A DNA stretch of 64,000 nucleotides from an uncultured Acetatifactor sp. (GTDB taxonomy: Bacteria > Bacillota > Clostridia > Lachnospirales > Lachnospiraceae). The notes below the pieces were generated by a model. That model did not search any database. It was not told where the DNA came from and saw nothing but the letters and a program-made list of their open reading frames with translations. Position 1 is the stretch's first letter; the number at the start of each line of letters is the position of its first letter. The stretch covers positions 1-64,000 of the forward strand of contig CAJUFI010000002.1 in the NCBI GenBank assembly GCA_910585665.1, read 5' to 3'. Below, in pieces: positions 1 to 7,520 of this stretch. The translations under genes were made by a program, and so were the position numbers.

Positions 1-93
1 GAGAACAGTCTATACCATCGGTTTCTTTCAGTCAAGCCGACGTGTGAACAGTAACCATTTGAAAGATATTATATCTATATTCATCTGATTCCA

Positions 94-122
94 TTGAATC
101 ATGCTGTGTAATATGGTACAAT
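94..122 (+). promoter_or_regulatory. candidate sigma-A promoter upstream of NUDIX remnant
   Basis: TTGAAT at 94-99 and TACAAT at 117-122 are separated by 17 bases, close to the sigma-A consensus. It lies about 170 bases upstream of the NUDIX remnant and on its strand. The surrounding 1-290 region is AT-rich and I see no convincing gene in it. The call rests only on the two hexamers and their spacing. Confidence 0.35.
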
Positions 123-249
123 ACAGTATCATATGAGCTGTTACAAGAAAAAACTGGACTATGAAACAGAGCATCCAAAGGGGTAATAGTCTTTGATTTT
201 ACGAATACAATGAGTGAAATTGTACGCCCATTGTGGAAAGGCTTTTTGA

Positions 250-490
250 AAGGAGGGTTATTGATTTGGGTACCGAAAATACCAATTGAGGGCAAAGCGT
301 TGCCGGTGTCGCGATAAAAGATAATAAGGTTCTACTTGCCCGCCATACATACGGGAACGGAAAAGGCATGTAAATTATACCGGGCGGCTATGTAAAATAT
401 GGAGAAACGCCTCAACAAGCCTTAAAACGCGAATATCTGGAAGAAACGAAAATAGAAGTGGAGCCACAGAATATAATTGGTATTAGGTTT
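250..490 (+). pseudogene. NUDIX hydrolase remnant, interrupted
   Basis: Plus-strand translation from about 298 reads AGVAIKDNKVLLARHTYGNG, then an in-frame TAA at about 367. It continues with a full NUDIX box, PGGYVKYGETPQQALKREYL followed by EET, matching GX5EX7REUXEE. NUDIX enzymes hydrolyse nucleoside diphosphates linked to another moiety. The stop sits where family members normally have a tryptophan or leucine just before the PGG turn. The coding sequence is cut off at about 489 by the 106-bp palindromic repeat, so the C-terminal half is missing. Upstream, GGAGGG near 257 could be its old ribosome site, but the frame does not connect cleanly. Clearly non-functional. Confidence 0.75.
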
Positions 491-594
491 AGGAATTGTC
501 GGAAAATAACTGATGCAACTTGTTTAGGAGAAAGCCCAGAAATACAACGAAAACGGCTATAAACTCGCATCAGTTATTTGTAGACAATTCCTTA
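489..594. repeat. 106-bp palindromic repeat, copy 1
   Basis: Begins TTAGGAATTGTC and ends GACAATTCCTTA. About 27 bases at each end form an imperfect inverted repeat (AAATAACTGATGC on the left pairs with GCATCAGTTATTT on the right), leaving a loop of roughly 50 bases. Every base is identical to the copy at 24096-24201. It encodes nothing obvious, which fits a MITE-like non-autonomous element or a large REP-type hairpin. It truncates the NUDIX gene, so it was probably inserted. Flanking duplication is unclear (TTT on the left, TAG on the right). Confidence 0.8.
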
Positions 595-657
595 GTATGC
601 ATGATTGGTAAAATCATTTTTCCGAAGAGGGACGAAACAAAGCAGACAGGGGGTAGC

Positions 658-1290
658 ATGATGGCAATAATATTGCCAAAGGATTTAAGACCGCTTGTGG
701 TATTAAGCCACAATAGGATAGAAGATACAAGCAAAAGCGAACACAAAATACTACCAGATGAAAAGTATGATTTAATCCATATAAAAACAGAGGAAACAAT
801 CAAGACAGTAAAGGGAAGTACCATCATCAAATATGCAAAAAGAAAAGAATATAATATATTAAACATATTAAGCTCTGACCGCTATCTTTGGAGAAAGCCG
901 CAGAATATGAAATATCCACAAACAATAGCAGAAGTGGACTTTACCCAGCAGGAAGCAATTATAAAAGACCTGGGTTTAAACGATATAAAACTGGAAGCCG
1001 AAAAGTTAGCAGACAATAAACTTATAGTATCTGTAAATGGAAGAACGATTGAAATATCCTGGGAGACAAAACATGTACCTTATGTCCAAAACATAAGTGA
1101 GCGAGATGAAGAAAACATAGTCAGCATTATGGATCGGAATGTATTGCGGGATAGATATAGTATAGGTTATCATGGCAAAGTAGATAGTATTGTGTTAAAG
1201 ACATTGAATGGAATGAACACATTAATAATAAATCATGTTACGGAAGAGCCTGGGCCAACCAAAACAATAATTAACTCCATAGATTTGTAA
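658..1290 (+). CDS. hypothetical protein, AT-rich orphan
   Basis: A 210-residue open frame. I chose the ATG at 658 because AGGGGG lies just upstream; the frame is open back into the 106-bp repeat, but that part is not plausible coding sequence. The product is hydrophilic, rich in Ile, Lys, Asn and Glu, with no signal peptide, membrane segment or recognisable motif. Base composition is much more AT-rich than the genes from 1.4 kb onward, as for the NUDIX remnant, suggesting that the first 1.3 kb were acquired together. I do not recognise the family. It may be a fragment. Confidence 0.5.
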   Translation: MMAIILPKDLRPLVVLSHNRIEDTSKSEHKILPDEKYDLIHIKTEETIKTVKGSTIIKYAKRKEYNILNILSSDRYLWRKPQNMKYPQTIAEVDFTQQEAIIKDLGLNDIKLEAEKLADNKLIVSVNGRTIEISWETKHVPYVQNISERDEENIVSIMDRNVLRDRYSIGYHGKVDSIVLKTLNGMNTLIINHVTEEPGPTKTIINSIDL

Positions 1291-1400
1291 AGATTCACGA
1301 AGCATGTCGATGATTATTCGTTGGATTCCATTGAAAGTGGAGTGGAATGCAGATGCCATAAAAACAAGCATTCGATCCAGAATGCCGCAAGGAGGTTGTG

Positions 1401-2111
1401 ATGTACAAAAATTTTACCCAGAGGCCTAAAAGCGAAATGCCAAGCTCAGCCACGGCTCATTTTCATGTATTTTATGAAGAAGCAGATAAAGATTTTGCAG
1501 AAAAACTGATTGGACAGATAGATGATTTTTTTGTTAACATCTGCCACAAAGCGGGCAGCGATCCAGGGACGGATGTTTACGAATTGTATGTCTGCGGATC
1601 TACAGACAGCTTTATTTTCTATACCGGAAAGACAAGAGATGAATATCAGGACTGGATGGTAGGCAACGCAGATATAAAAAAGAACCGGCTCTGTGTGGCT
1701 TCTCCCCGCTCCCGTGGGGATATGTCAGAGAGCTATGAGAACTATCTGATTCAGGTAATGCTGCACGAGGTAGTACATATCGTCTTTGAGCGTTTATGCA
1801 GGCCGGAAGAATGTGACCTATGGATTTCCGAGGGAATCGCCGTTCTGCTGGCAGGGCAGACCAACATAGGCTACCTGTCGGAAAAGGAGTATCCCAGGAT
1901 AGCCAGTCTCGGCGGCAGGGAAGATATCGGTGCATTTGCCAATAACGGCGGCTATGGTTACTCCGGCGTGTACGTCTGGTACCTGATAGAACTGTATGGG
2001 ATGGAGAAATTCCTTTCCGTCTATAAAGGAGAATGTCCGGTAGAGGGCCTATTGGCGGAAGGCTTTGAGCATAGTGCCATTCTTGCTTATCAGACCCGGT
2101 ACCGCCAATAG
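1401..2111 (+). CDS. gluzincin-like putative metallopeptidase (HEVVH)
   Basis: 236 residues. The sequence MLHEVVHIVFERL around residue 118 contains an HExxH zinc motif, and about 25 residues on comes WISEGIAVLLAGQ, whose glutamate fits the third ligand of peptidase MA-type gluzincins. No signal peptide or membrane helix is visible, so it is probably cytoplasmic. GGAGG at 1391-1395 favours ATG 1401 over the GTG at 1398. It stands alone and converges with the minus-strand gene at 2123-2830. Substrate unknown. The fold call rests on the zinc motif and the downstream WxSEG; the rest is not recognised. Confidence 0.7.
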   Translation: MYKNFTQRPKSEMPSSATAHFHVFYEEADKDFAEKLIGQIDDFFVNICHKAGSDPGTDVYELYVCGSTDSFIFYTGKTRDEYQDWMVGNADIKKNRLCVASPRSRGDMSESYENYLIQVMLHEVVHIVFERLCRPEECDLWISEGIAVLLAGQTNIGYLSEKEYPRIASLGGREDIGAFANNGGYGYSGVYVWYLIELYGMEKFLSVYKGECPVEGLLAEGFEHSAILAYQTRYRQ

Positions 2112-2122
2112 GTTTCCGTTAA

Positions 2123-2830
2123 TCATGACTGGAACAGAGCCGTCAATCCGCGGAATGTCTCCTCTGGAATCTGCACGCAGATGTTCAGAAGCCCCTGGAA
2201 GCGCACATACCCGCCCTCATGGAGACGCAGGTGGACTGTCATGCCGTTTTCCGTCAGGAAGTACATATGGTAGATTTCGCTTTCCGCAAAAGGGCTTATC
2301 CCGCTCCGGGCTTCAACTTCCTCCACGGGAAGGAACTCTGCTTCGTCCAGCGCCTGGATGAAGTCCAGCACCTCCTGAGCCCGGGGGGCATCCAGCTGCC
2401 TGACCTCACCGGAGCCGTAATACCAGGATGCCCTGGTCTCATACCGCACCTCTCGATAATCCTCGGAAAGATGGAGCCATTTATTATACAAATCCGCCCC
2501 TGTCTTCAGTGTAATCCCTCCTTCGCGGACATACAGGGAGACGGTTCCCTCTTTCTGCATGCACAGCAGAAAAGACGGTTCGTATCCTTTGACAGAATAA
2601 AAATCCCCTTCCACGCTGCCGGCCAGTTCCACATAGCCGTCCCTGGGCGTCCACTCATCTATCAATCCTGTGGCAGTGCCAAGATATTCGCCCACAATTT
2701 TCGAACTGTCGTTCTCCAACCTCTCATACTCCACATAGCAATGCCCCTGATAGATGAAAAAAGCCAACATACACAATTCAAAAGAGAAATCGTTATGCTC
2801 CGTCAGGCATTCTGCATGTAAATGCCGCAA
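2123..2830 (-). CDS. hypothetical protein, possibly truncated lipoprotein-like
   Basis: Up to 235 residues. The body (YEYERLENDSS-like start, then GYVELAGSVEGDFYSVKGYE and WTPRDG) resembles beta-rich secreted or lipoprotein-type proteins of Lachnospiraceae, but there is no signal peptide or lipobox. The longest frame begins inside the last 28 bases of ruvB, and the first ~20 residues look unnatural, so the real start may be an internal Met (residue 22) or the 5' end may have been lost. It is co-directional with ruvB and may be translated from the same message. Function unknown. Confidence 0.5.
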   Translation of the reverse strand: MRHLHAECLTEHNDFSFELCMLAFFIYQGHCYVEYERLENDSSKIVGEYLGTATGLIDEWTPRDGYVELAGSVEGDFYSVKGYEPSFLLCMQKEGTVSLYVREGGITLKTGADLYNKWLHLSEDYREVRYETRASWYYGSGEVRQLDAPRAQEVLDFIQALDEAEFLPVEEVEARSGISPFAESEIYHMYFLTENGMTVHLRLHEGGYVRFQGLLNICVQIPEETFRGLTALFQS

Positions 2831-3813
2831 TCCAGATGCCGGTACGCCAGTTCTGTGGCTACCCGGCCTCTGGGAGTGCGGTTCAGGAGTCCGTTCTTGA
2901 TCAGGTACGGCTCGTAGACATCCTCGATGGTCCCGGCGTCCTCGCCGATGGCTGCCGCCAGGGTGTCCAGGCCCACCGGGCCTCCGTCGAATTTCTCGAT
3001 CATGGTCAGCAGGAGGTTCCGGTCGATATGGTCCAGCCCCAGCTTGTCCACGTCCATCAGGTCAAGGGCCGTCCTGGCCACTTCCTCCGTAATGATGCCG
3101 TCATATTTCACCTGGGCGAAATCCCGCACCCTTTTCAGGATACGGTTGGCCAGCCTGGGGGTGCCTCGGCTGCGCCTGGCCATCTCCAGCGCGCCCCCGG
3201 GCTCAATCTCCACCTCCAGCACCCTGGCCGAATGCAGGATGATCAGCTGAAGCTCCTCCACCGTGTAGAACTCCAGATGATGAATCATCCCGAAGCGGTC
3301 ACGCAGCGGCGCCGTCAGAAGCCCTGCCCTGGTGGTGGCCCCCACCAAGGTGAATTTCGGCAGTTCCAGGCGCACGGAGCGGGCGGTGGAGCCTTTCCCT
3401 ATCATGATGTCGATACAGTAGTCTTCCATGGCAGGGTACAGGACCTCCTCCACCTGGCGGTTCAGGCGGTGGATCTCGTCCACGAACAGCAGGTCTCCCT
3501 CCTCCAGGTTGTTCAGGATGGCCGCCATCTCCCCGGGCTTCTCGATGGCGGGCCCGCTGGTGACCTTCAGATGGACGCCCATCTCATTGGCGATGATTCC
3601 CGCCAGCGTGGTCTTCCCCAGGCCGGGCGGCCCGTAGAACAGCACATGGTCCAGGGCGTCCCCCCGCAGCTTTGCCGCTTCGATATATATCTTCAGATTC
3701 TCCTTCACCTTGGATTGACCGATATAGTCATCCAGTTTCTGAGGGCGCAGAGAGCCTTCTATTTTGATATCCTCTTCTGTGATGTTCGTCTCAATCGTAC
3801 GTTTTTGCATCAT
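2803..3813 (-). CDS. ruvB: Holliday junction branch migration ATPase RuvB
   Basis: 336 residues, the usual length. Walker A GPPGLGKTT at residues 61-69, Walker B LLFVDEIHRL near 108-117, the sensor segment LVGATTRAGLLTAPLRDRFG, arginine-finger context, and the C-terminal winged helix with GGPVGLDTLAAAIGED and RTPRGRVAT. RuvB hexamers drive branch migration of Holliday junctions together with RuvA. The start is the ATG ATG at 3813, with AGGAATG upstream. In most Firmicutes ruvB follows ruvA directly; here 2.9 kb of unrelated sequence (3834-6690) lies between them. It is presumably transcribed from a promoter in that insert or by read-through. Confidence 0.97.
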   Translation of the reverse strand: MMQKRTIETNITEEDIKIEGSLRPQKLDDYIGQSKVKENLKIYIEAAKLRGDALDHVLFYGPPGLGKTTLAGIIANEMGVHLKVTSGPAIEKPGEMAAILNNLEEGDLLFVDEIHRLNRQVEEVLYPAMEDYCIDIMIGKGSTARSVRLELPKFTLVGATTRAGLLTAPLRDRFGMIHHLEFYTVEELQLIILHSARVLEVEIEPGGALEMARRSRGTPRLANRILKRVRDFAQVKYDGIITEEVARTALDLMDVDKLGLDHIDRNLLLTMIEKFDGGPVGLDTLAAAIGEDAGTIEDVYEPYLIKNGLLNRTPRGRVATELAYRHLDCGIYMQNA

Positions 3814-4008
3814 CTTCTACATTCCTTCCGCTGAAAGCACTTTTCCTTCTGTCTATTTTAGCGGTTTTCTCATTCCTATGCAAGCTTTTTCCTGATGCCT
3901 TCGGAAACATGCCTTCGGAAGGTCTCTGGAAAGCCCTTGGAAAGCTACCTTCGGAAAGCATTCATCGTGAAACTACGGGGAGCAATCTGTGGTAGGCAAT
4001 CCAGCCAT

Positions 4009-4048
4009 AAAAAACCCTGCAAAGCCCTCTCACAAGTGCAATGCAGGG
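4009..4048 (-). terminator. rho-independent terminator after fucosidase remnant
   Basis: On the minus strand CCCTGCA and TGCAGGG pair across about 20 bases and are followed by six T residues. It ends transcription coming from the fucosidase remnant and cassette before ruvB, so ruvB probably needs its own promoter. Between this hairpin and ruvB (3890-3980) there are several degenerate direct copies of a CCTTCGGAAA-like word of unknown meaning. Confidence 0.7.
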
Positions 4049-4163
4049 ATGAATTATGATGTCCCGTCCAGATTCCGATTTCGTCAAGGCAATGCCGGGA
4101 ATCCCTTTGCTCCGGAAAAGCTCCGGCTATCCTCCATTGCCCATCCGCGCCACGGATATCCTC

Positions 4164-4865
4164 TCACTCCGCAATCTCAGCCTTCGCCACCCTGACCACA
4201 TAGGAAGTCCCGTAAGGGTATTTCGTCATATTGACCCCAAGCATATCTTTGCCCTGGGTGAAGCTCAGCTGCTCCCCGTTGTCCATCCAGGCAATGGAGG
4301 AAATCTTATCCGCGACGCCTTCGAACGCATAGTTCCCCACAGGCTTCCCGTCCACGATGACATTTTCGTCACCGGCCGTCCCCAGGTCATAGGCAAATAT
4401 GTACAGATGCTTTCCGTCCACGCTCTTCAGCACGAAGCTCTTCCCGTCCTTCTGGGTGCAATAGGGTCTGTCGTCATAGACGGCCTCTCCGAACACGTCC
4501 ATCCAGCGCCCGACCATCTTCAGCAGCTCCTTCTGATAGGAATTGACCTTTCCCTGGCCTTCCGGGCCGATGTTCAGCAGATAATTGGCCCCTACCTTTC
4601 TGCAGTTGCACAGGCTCTCTATCAGCTCCCTGGGAGATTTATAGTTCACGTCGCCGCTTCCGTACCCCCAGTGGTCATTGATGGTATGGCACATCTCGGC
4701 GGAGACATACTTCGTCATCCCCTCCCGGTTCATAGGCTCCGCCTGACTGTTCTCGAAGGTGACGGCATCGATTTCCTCCCCGCCTACCTTTCCCCGGGCG
4801 CTCAGGCCCGTATCGCTGATGATTATGGCTTCCGGCTGGCGCTTGTTACCTGCTGTTGAAGGCAT
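4164..4865 (-). pseudogene. alpha-L-fucosidase (GH29) C-terminal remnant
   Basis: 233 codons match only the distal part of GH29 fucosidases. The tell-tale stretch is HWGYGSGDVNYKSPRELIES, continuing into CNCRKVGANYLLNIGPEGQG, followed by the C-terminal beta-sandwich. The N-terminal TIM barrel with its catalytic Asp nucleophile is absent, and the first residues do not look like a start. GH29 enzymes remove alpha-linked fucose from host glycans. The fragment is in line with fucose use elsewhere in the window (L-fucose isomerase at 34.5 kb). It is probably a scar of the event that separated ruvA from ruvB. Confidence 0.8.
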
Positions 4866-4923
4866 TATAACATTTACCTGGCAATTTGTGAATACTTATT
4901 TGCCGGTCAGGTGAGGTCATCTA

Positions 4924-5226
4924 TTATATGTATCCTTCCGCTTCCTTCTGCTGAATCAGCTTACTTAACCTGGCGAATTTATGCTTCGCTTTTATCCCAT
5001 GTTCCGCCAACAGCTTCTGCATCCATTGTTCCTCTTCTTTCTTATAAGGACTACTCCAAAAACGTTTGATAAACTTGGTAATATGTCTCTTGAATGACCA
5101 TTTCAAATCAGACGACAGATTGATGGCAGTGAAGTCATCCACGGTCTGGAATTCATCCGCATTTCCCAATAAATAGCGCAATATCAAGACATCTGCAAAT
5201 GTAAACGGCATAATGTCATATTTCAT
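4924..5226 (-). CDS. hypothetical third gene of the HTH-ImmA cassette
   Basis: 100 residues starting MKYDIMPFTFADVLILRYLL. I chose ATG 5226 because GGAGG precedes it and the start overlaps the ImmA-like stop by 11 bases, a sign of translational coupling. The longer frame upstream would run through the ImmA gene in another frame and is not credible. The product has a hydrophobic N-terminal third and a Lys/Arg-rich C-terminal half (SFKRHITKFIKRFW, KHKFARLSKLIQQK), perhaps nucleic-acid binding. No family recognised. Position suggests a substrate, effector or partner of the ImmA-like protease. Confidence 0.7.
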   Translation of the reverse strand: MKYDIMPFTFADVLILRYLLGNADEFQTVDDFTAINLSSDLKWSFKRHITKFIKRFWSSPYKKEEEQWMQKLLAEHGIKAKHKFARLSKLIQQKEAEGYI

Positions 5227-6016
5227 CAAGATTATCCTCCAACTGTAGATGACTGACAATCCTGTCGCTGATGTCTTCAATGGAAAGATTGTAGCATTCC
5301 AATACCTTTTCAAGAGTCTCCATCGGAATCGCATTGTGGTTGTAATTATAGATGACATAGTCTATATATTCGTATGGAATACTGATCTCCATGCTTGCTT
5401 CATTTAAACGTCTGTTGCCCCCTACGCTTCTAAGCAAGTTCCCAACGCGGGCCTGGTTCCTTTCGCTATCCAGCCTTATCCTCTCCGCATCGTCAATCTT
5501 ACCAAGGCTTTCCAGCCGATTCAGCGCCATCTCAAAGCTCACGCTAAAATCCGACATGATTCTTGCTATATCCATCGCGGACAGACCGTTACTCTGAAAG
5601 TCTTCGAATTCTAAATCAAGGAATCTGTCCACTTCATCCGCAGGCATCAACAAACAGGCCGCAAAATAATTCGCCTCCTGTTCTTTGACGTCCGTGCTTC
5701 TGCCCGAAATGGTAACCGCATCCTCAATAAAGGGCTCTGCACCCTCCACATGCAGCACTATATGGCCGATTTCATGAGCCAATGTAAAAATCTCTCTGGA
5801 CAAACGGCTGCATGAATTGGTGAAGATAACAGTGTCCGCATCCTTTTTTATCGTAAACCCCAAATCTGCCTCTTCACCAAGAGGATATCTTAACAGTTTA
5901 TAGCCGCATCTCTCGCATTCCTTGAACAGATCCAGAATCCCATATCTGCTGATTTTGCATTTTTCACGAAAAGAATCCGCTTTGACTCTTATTTCTTTTT
6001 TCCTGTTCCTCTGCAT
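5216..6016 (-). CDS. ImmA/IrrE family metallopeptidase
   Basis: 266 residues from ATG 6016, preceded by GGGGGAG. HEIGH at residues 81-85 in the context FTLAHEIGHIVLH, followed by the second-ligand region KEQEANYFAACLLMP, is the ImmA/IrrE (DUF955) zinc peptidase signature. Characterised members cleave XRE-type repressors or other regulators in mobile elements and stress responses. The C-terminal ~120 residues extend beyond the core domain. The gene overlaps the upstream HTH gene by 53 bases and the downstream gene by 11, so the three form one tightly coupled operon. By analogy with ICEBs1 ImmR/ImmA the likely target is the partner HTH protein; this is inference. Confidence 0.88.
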   Translation of the reverse strand: MQRNRKKEIRVKADSFREKCKISRYGILDLFKECERCGYKLLRYPLGEEADLGFTIKKDADTVIFTNSCSRLSREIFTLAHEIGHIVLHVEGAEPFIEDAVTISGRSTDVKEQEANYFAACLLMPADEVDRFLDLEFEDFQSNGLSAMDIARIMSDFSVSFEMALNRLESLGKIDDAERIRLDSERNQARVGNLLRSVGGNRRLNEASMEISIPYEYIDYVIYNYNHNAIPMETLEKVLECYNLSIEDISDRIVSHLQLEDNLDEI

Positions 6017-6359
6017 AAGCTCCCCCTCTACCCTCAGAATCCTGTTGCAGCTTTGCATATAAATGCTTATTCGCATAGAATAAGTCCAACATGTCGAATA
6101 TCTTTTGTGACGAAGCATTTGCGGATCCGGCTCTATATGCCACCACTGGATTCTTATCCAGCACCTTGGTAATATCCCCCACTGTTACGCCCAGGATGTC
6201 CGCGATTTTGGAGAGCTCTTCCAACGTGATATGATTGGTTCCGTTCTCAATACGTGCGTATTTCTGCCTGCTGATTCCTATCTGTTCAGCTATCTGTTCC
6301 TGCGTGAGATGTCCCGCGCTCCTCAATGCCTTGATACGGCTTCCTAATAATTCATTCAT
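5964..6359 (-). CDS. XRE-family HTH regulator, partner of ImmA-like protease
   Basis: 131 residues from ATG 6359, with GGAGGGAAA just upstream. An HTH_3 domain occupies residues 7-60: SRIKALRSAGHLTQEQIAEQ, then GISRQKYARIENG and the third/fourth helices. The rest is a charged tail (residues 65-131) that may be the protease-sensitive or dimerisation part. First gene of the cassette inserted between ruvA and ruvB. AT-rich DNA at 6490-6630 directly upstream probably holds its promoter and operator. Confidence 0.85.
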   Translation of the reverse strand: MNELLGSRIKALRSAGHLTQEQIAEQIGISRQKYARIENGTNHITLEELSKIADILGVTVGDITKVLDKNPVVAYRAGSANASSQKIFDMLDLFYANKHLYAKLQQDSEGRGGAYAEEQEKRNKSQSGFFS

Positions 6360-6630
6360 ATCTTTCCCTCCGTTTCCTACCTCATCGTCTCCGGGAATCC
6401 CCGGCCCTCTTGTAATGCGGCTTTCCAGAAAGCGTTTTTGCCGATTCCTCCACTTTTCCGGCCACACTTTTTCAGAAGCCCGATTTTGCTCGCGTTAGAT
6501 TTCGAGAGAATATACCTTGGATAAGGTCATTATATCTATAATATTCCTTGATGTCAATCTAAATATCTCATTTTTATAACATTATATTCATCATATGTTA
6601 TATTTTTGATATATTTCTAATAATTTCCTA

Positions 6631-6665
6631 CAAAAAAGGCCATTCTGGATTTCTCCACAATGGCC
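6631..6665 (-). terminator. rho-independent terminator of ruvA
   Basis: GGCCATT (6638-6644) pairs with AATGGCC (6659-6665), and on the minus strand the stem is followed by six T residues. It lies 31 bases past the ruvA stop, so ruvA is now a separate transcription unit from ruvB. Confidence 0.8.
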
Positions 6666-6696
6666 CGCGCTCCTCTCTTTTTCCCGTATCCTTACA

Positions 6697-7305
6697 TCAG
6701 AACATCTTCTTCAAAGCCGCTTTCAGCACCGCGCCGGAATCCATGGACTCGATGCCTTCGATGGCCCCTACGGCCTTCGCGGCCTCCGCCTGTCCATAGC
6801 CAAGGGACATCAGGGCTTCCACGGCCTCCCTCTTCTGAGGGGTGTCCGCGCCGGCACCTACGGCCTGGGTGGCGGCAATCTCCCGGTCGATCAGGGCATC
6901 GTCGATTTTGATCTTGTCCTTCAATTCCAGGATCAGCCGCTCCGCCGTCCTTGTCCCGATTCCCGGCGCTTTGGTTATGGCCTTCACATCCCCCGACATG
7001 ATGGCGAAGCGCAGGGAGTCCGCGTCCAGCACGGAAAGGATGGCCAGGGCCCCCTTAGGGCCGATGCCGCTGACCGTGATGCACTTCTTGAAGATTTCCA
7101 GGTCATTCCTGGCCAGGAAACCGAACAGCTGCATGGCGTCCTCCCGCACGCTTGTGTAAGTGTACAGCTTCACCTTCTCCCCTATGCCCGGCAGCCTGGC
7201 GGCAGTGTCCGCCGATATCCTTACGTTGACGCCGATGCCGCCAATATCTACCACAGCATTGTCTTCCGAAATATCTTCCACCGTTCCCTTAACATATGCT
7301 ATCAT
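6697..7305 (-). CDS. ruvA: Holliday junction DNA-binding protein RuvA
   Basis: 202 residues, standard length. N-terminal OB fold beginning MIAYVKGTVEDISEDNAVVD, two helix-hairpin-helix motifs (VSGIGPKGALAIL and APGIGTRTAERLILEL), a flexible linker around residues 140-150, and the C-terminal three-helix domain that contacts RuvB (EAVEALMSLGYGQAEAAKAV). RuvA tetramers bind four-way junctions and load RuvB. An AAAGGCG site precedes the ATG. It is followed by its own terminator instead of ruvB, which is unusual. The 215 bases between ruvA and the MATE gene show no other feature. Confidence 0.96.
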   Translation of the reverse strand: MIAYVKGTVEDISEDNAVVDIGGIGVNVRISADTAARLPGIGEKVKLYTYTSVREDAMQLFGFLARNDLEIFKKCITVSGIGPKGALAILSVLDADSLRFAIMSGDVKAITKAPGIGTRTAERLILELKDKIKIDDALIDREIAATQAVGAGADTPQKREAVEALMSLGYGQAEAAKAVGAIEGIESMDSGAVLKAALKKMF

Positions 7306-7520
7306 ATAAACCGCGCCTTTCCCCAGTCAGCAGACTTCCCGTCATACCGCCGGAATTTCTCCCGAAAACCCTTCCTGATGCTGCCTGCACCGCCATCCGG
7401 CGCAATATTTCCCGAAATCCCGCCAAAGCCGAATCCATGCTTTCCCCAATTCCCGGCCACGATTTTCAGCCATGCCCTGGAATCCACATATCACATGACA
7501 TATCCCGAGCGCACCGCCCC

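Noticed and set aside
32..295. 87-codon minus-strand ORF
   Set aside because: No ribosome site, and it lies opposite the promoter and NUDIX leader; no recognisable protein features.
3890..3980. Possible short tandem repeat of CCTTCGGAAA
   Set aside because: Copies are degenerate and irregularly spaced, so I only mention them with the nearby terminator.
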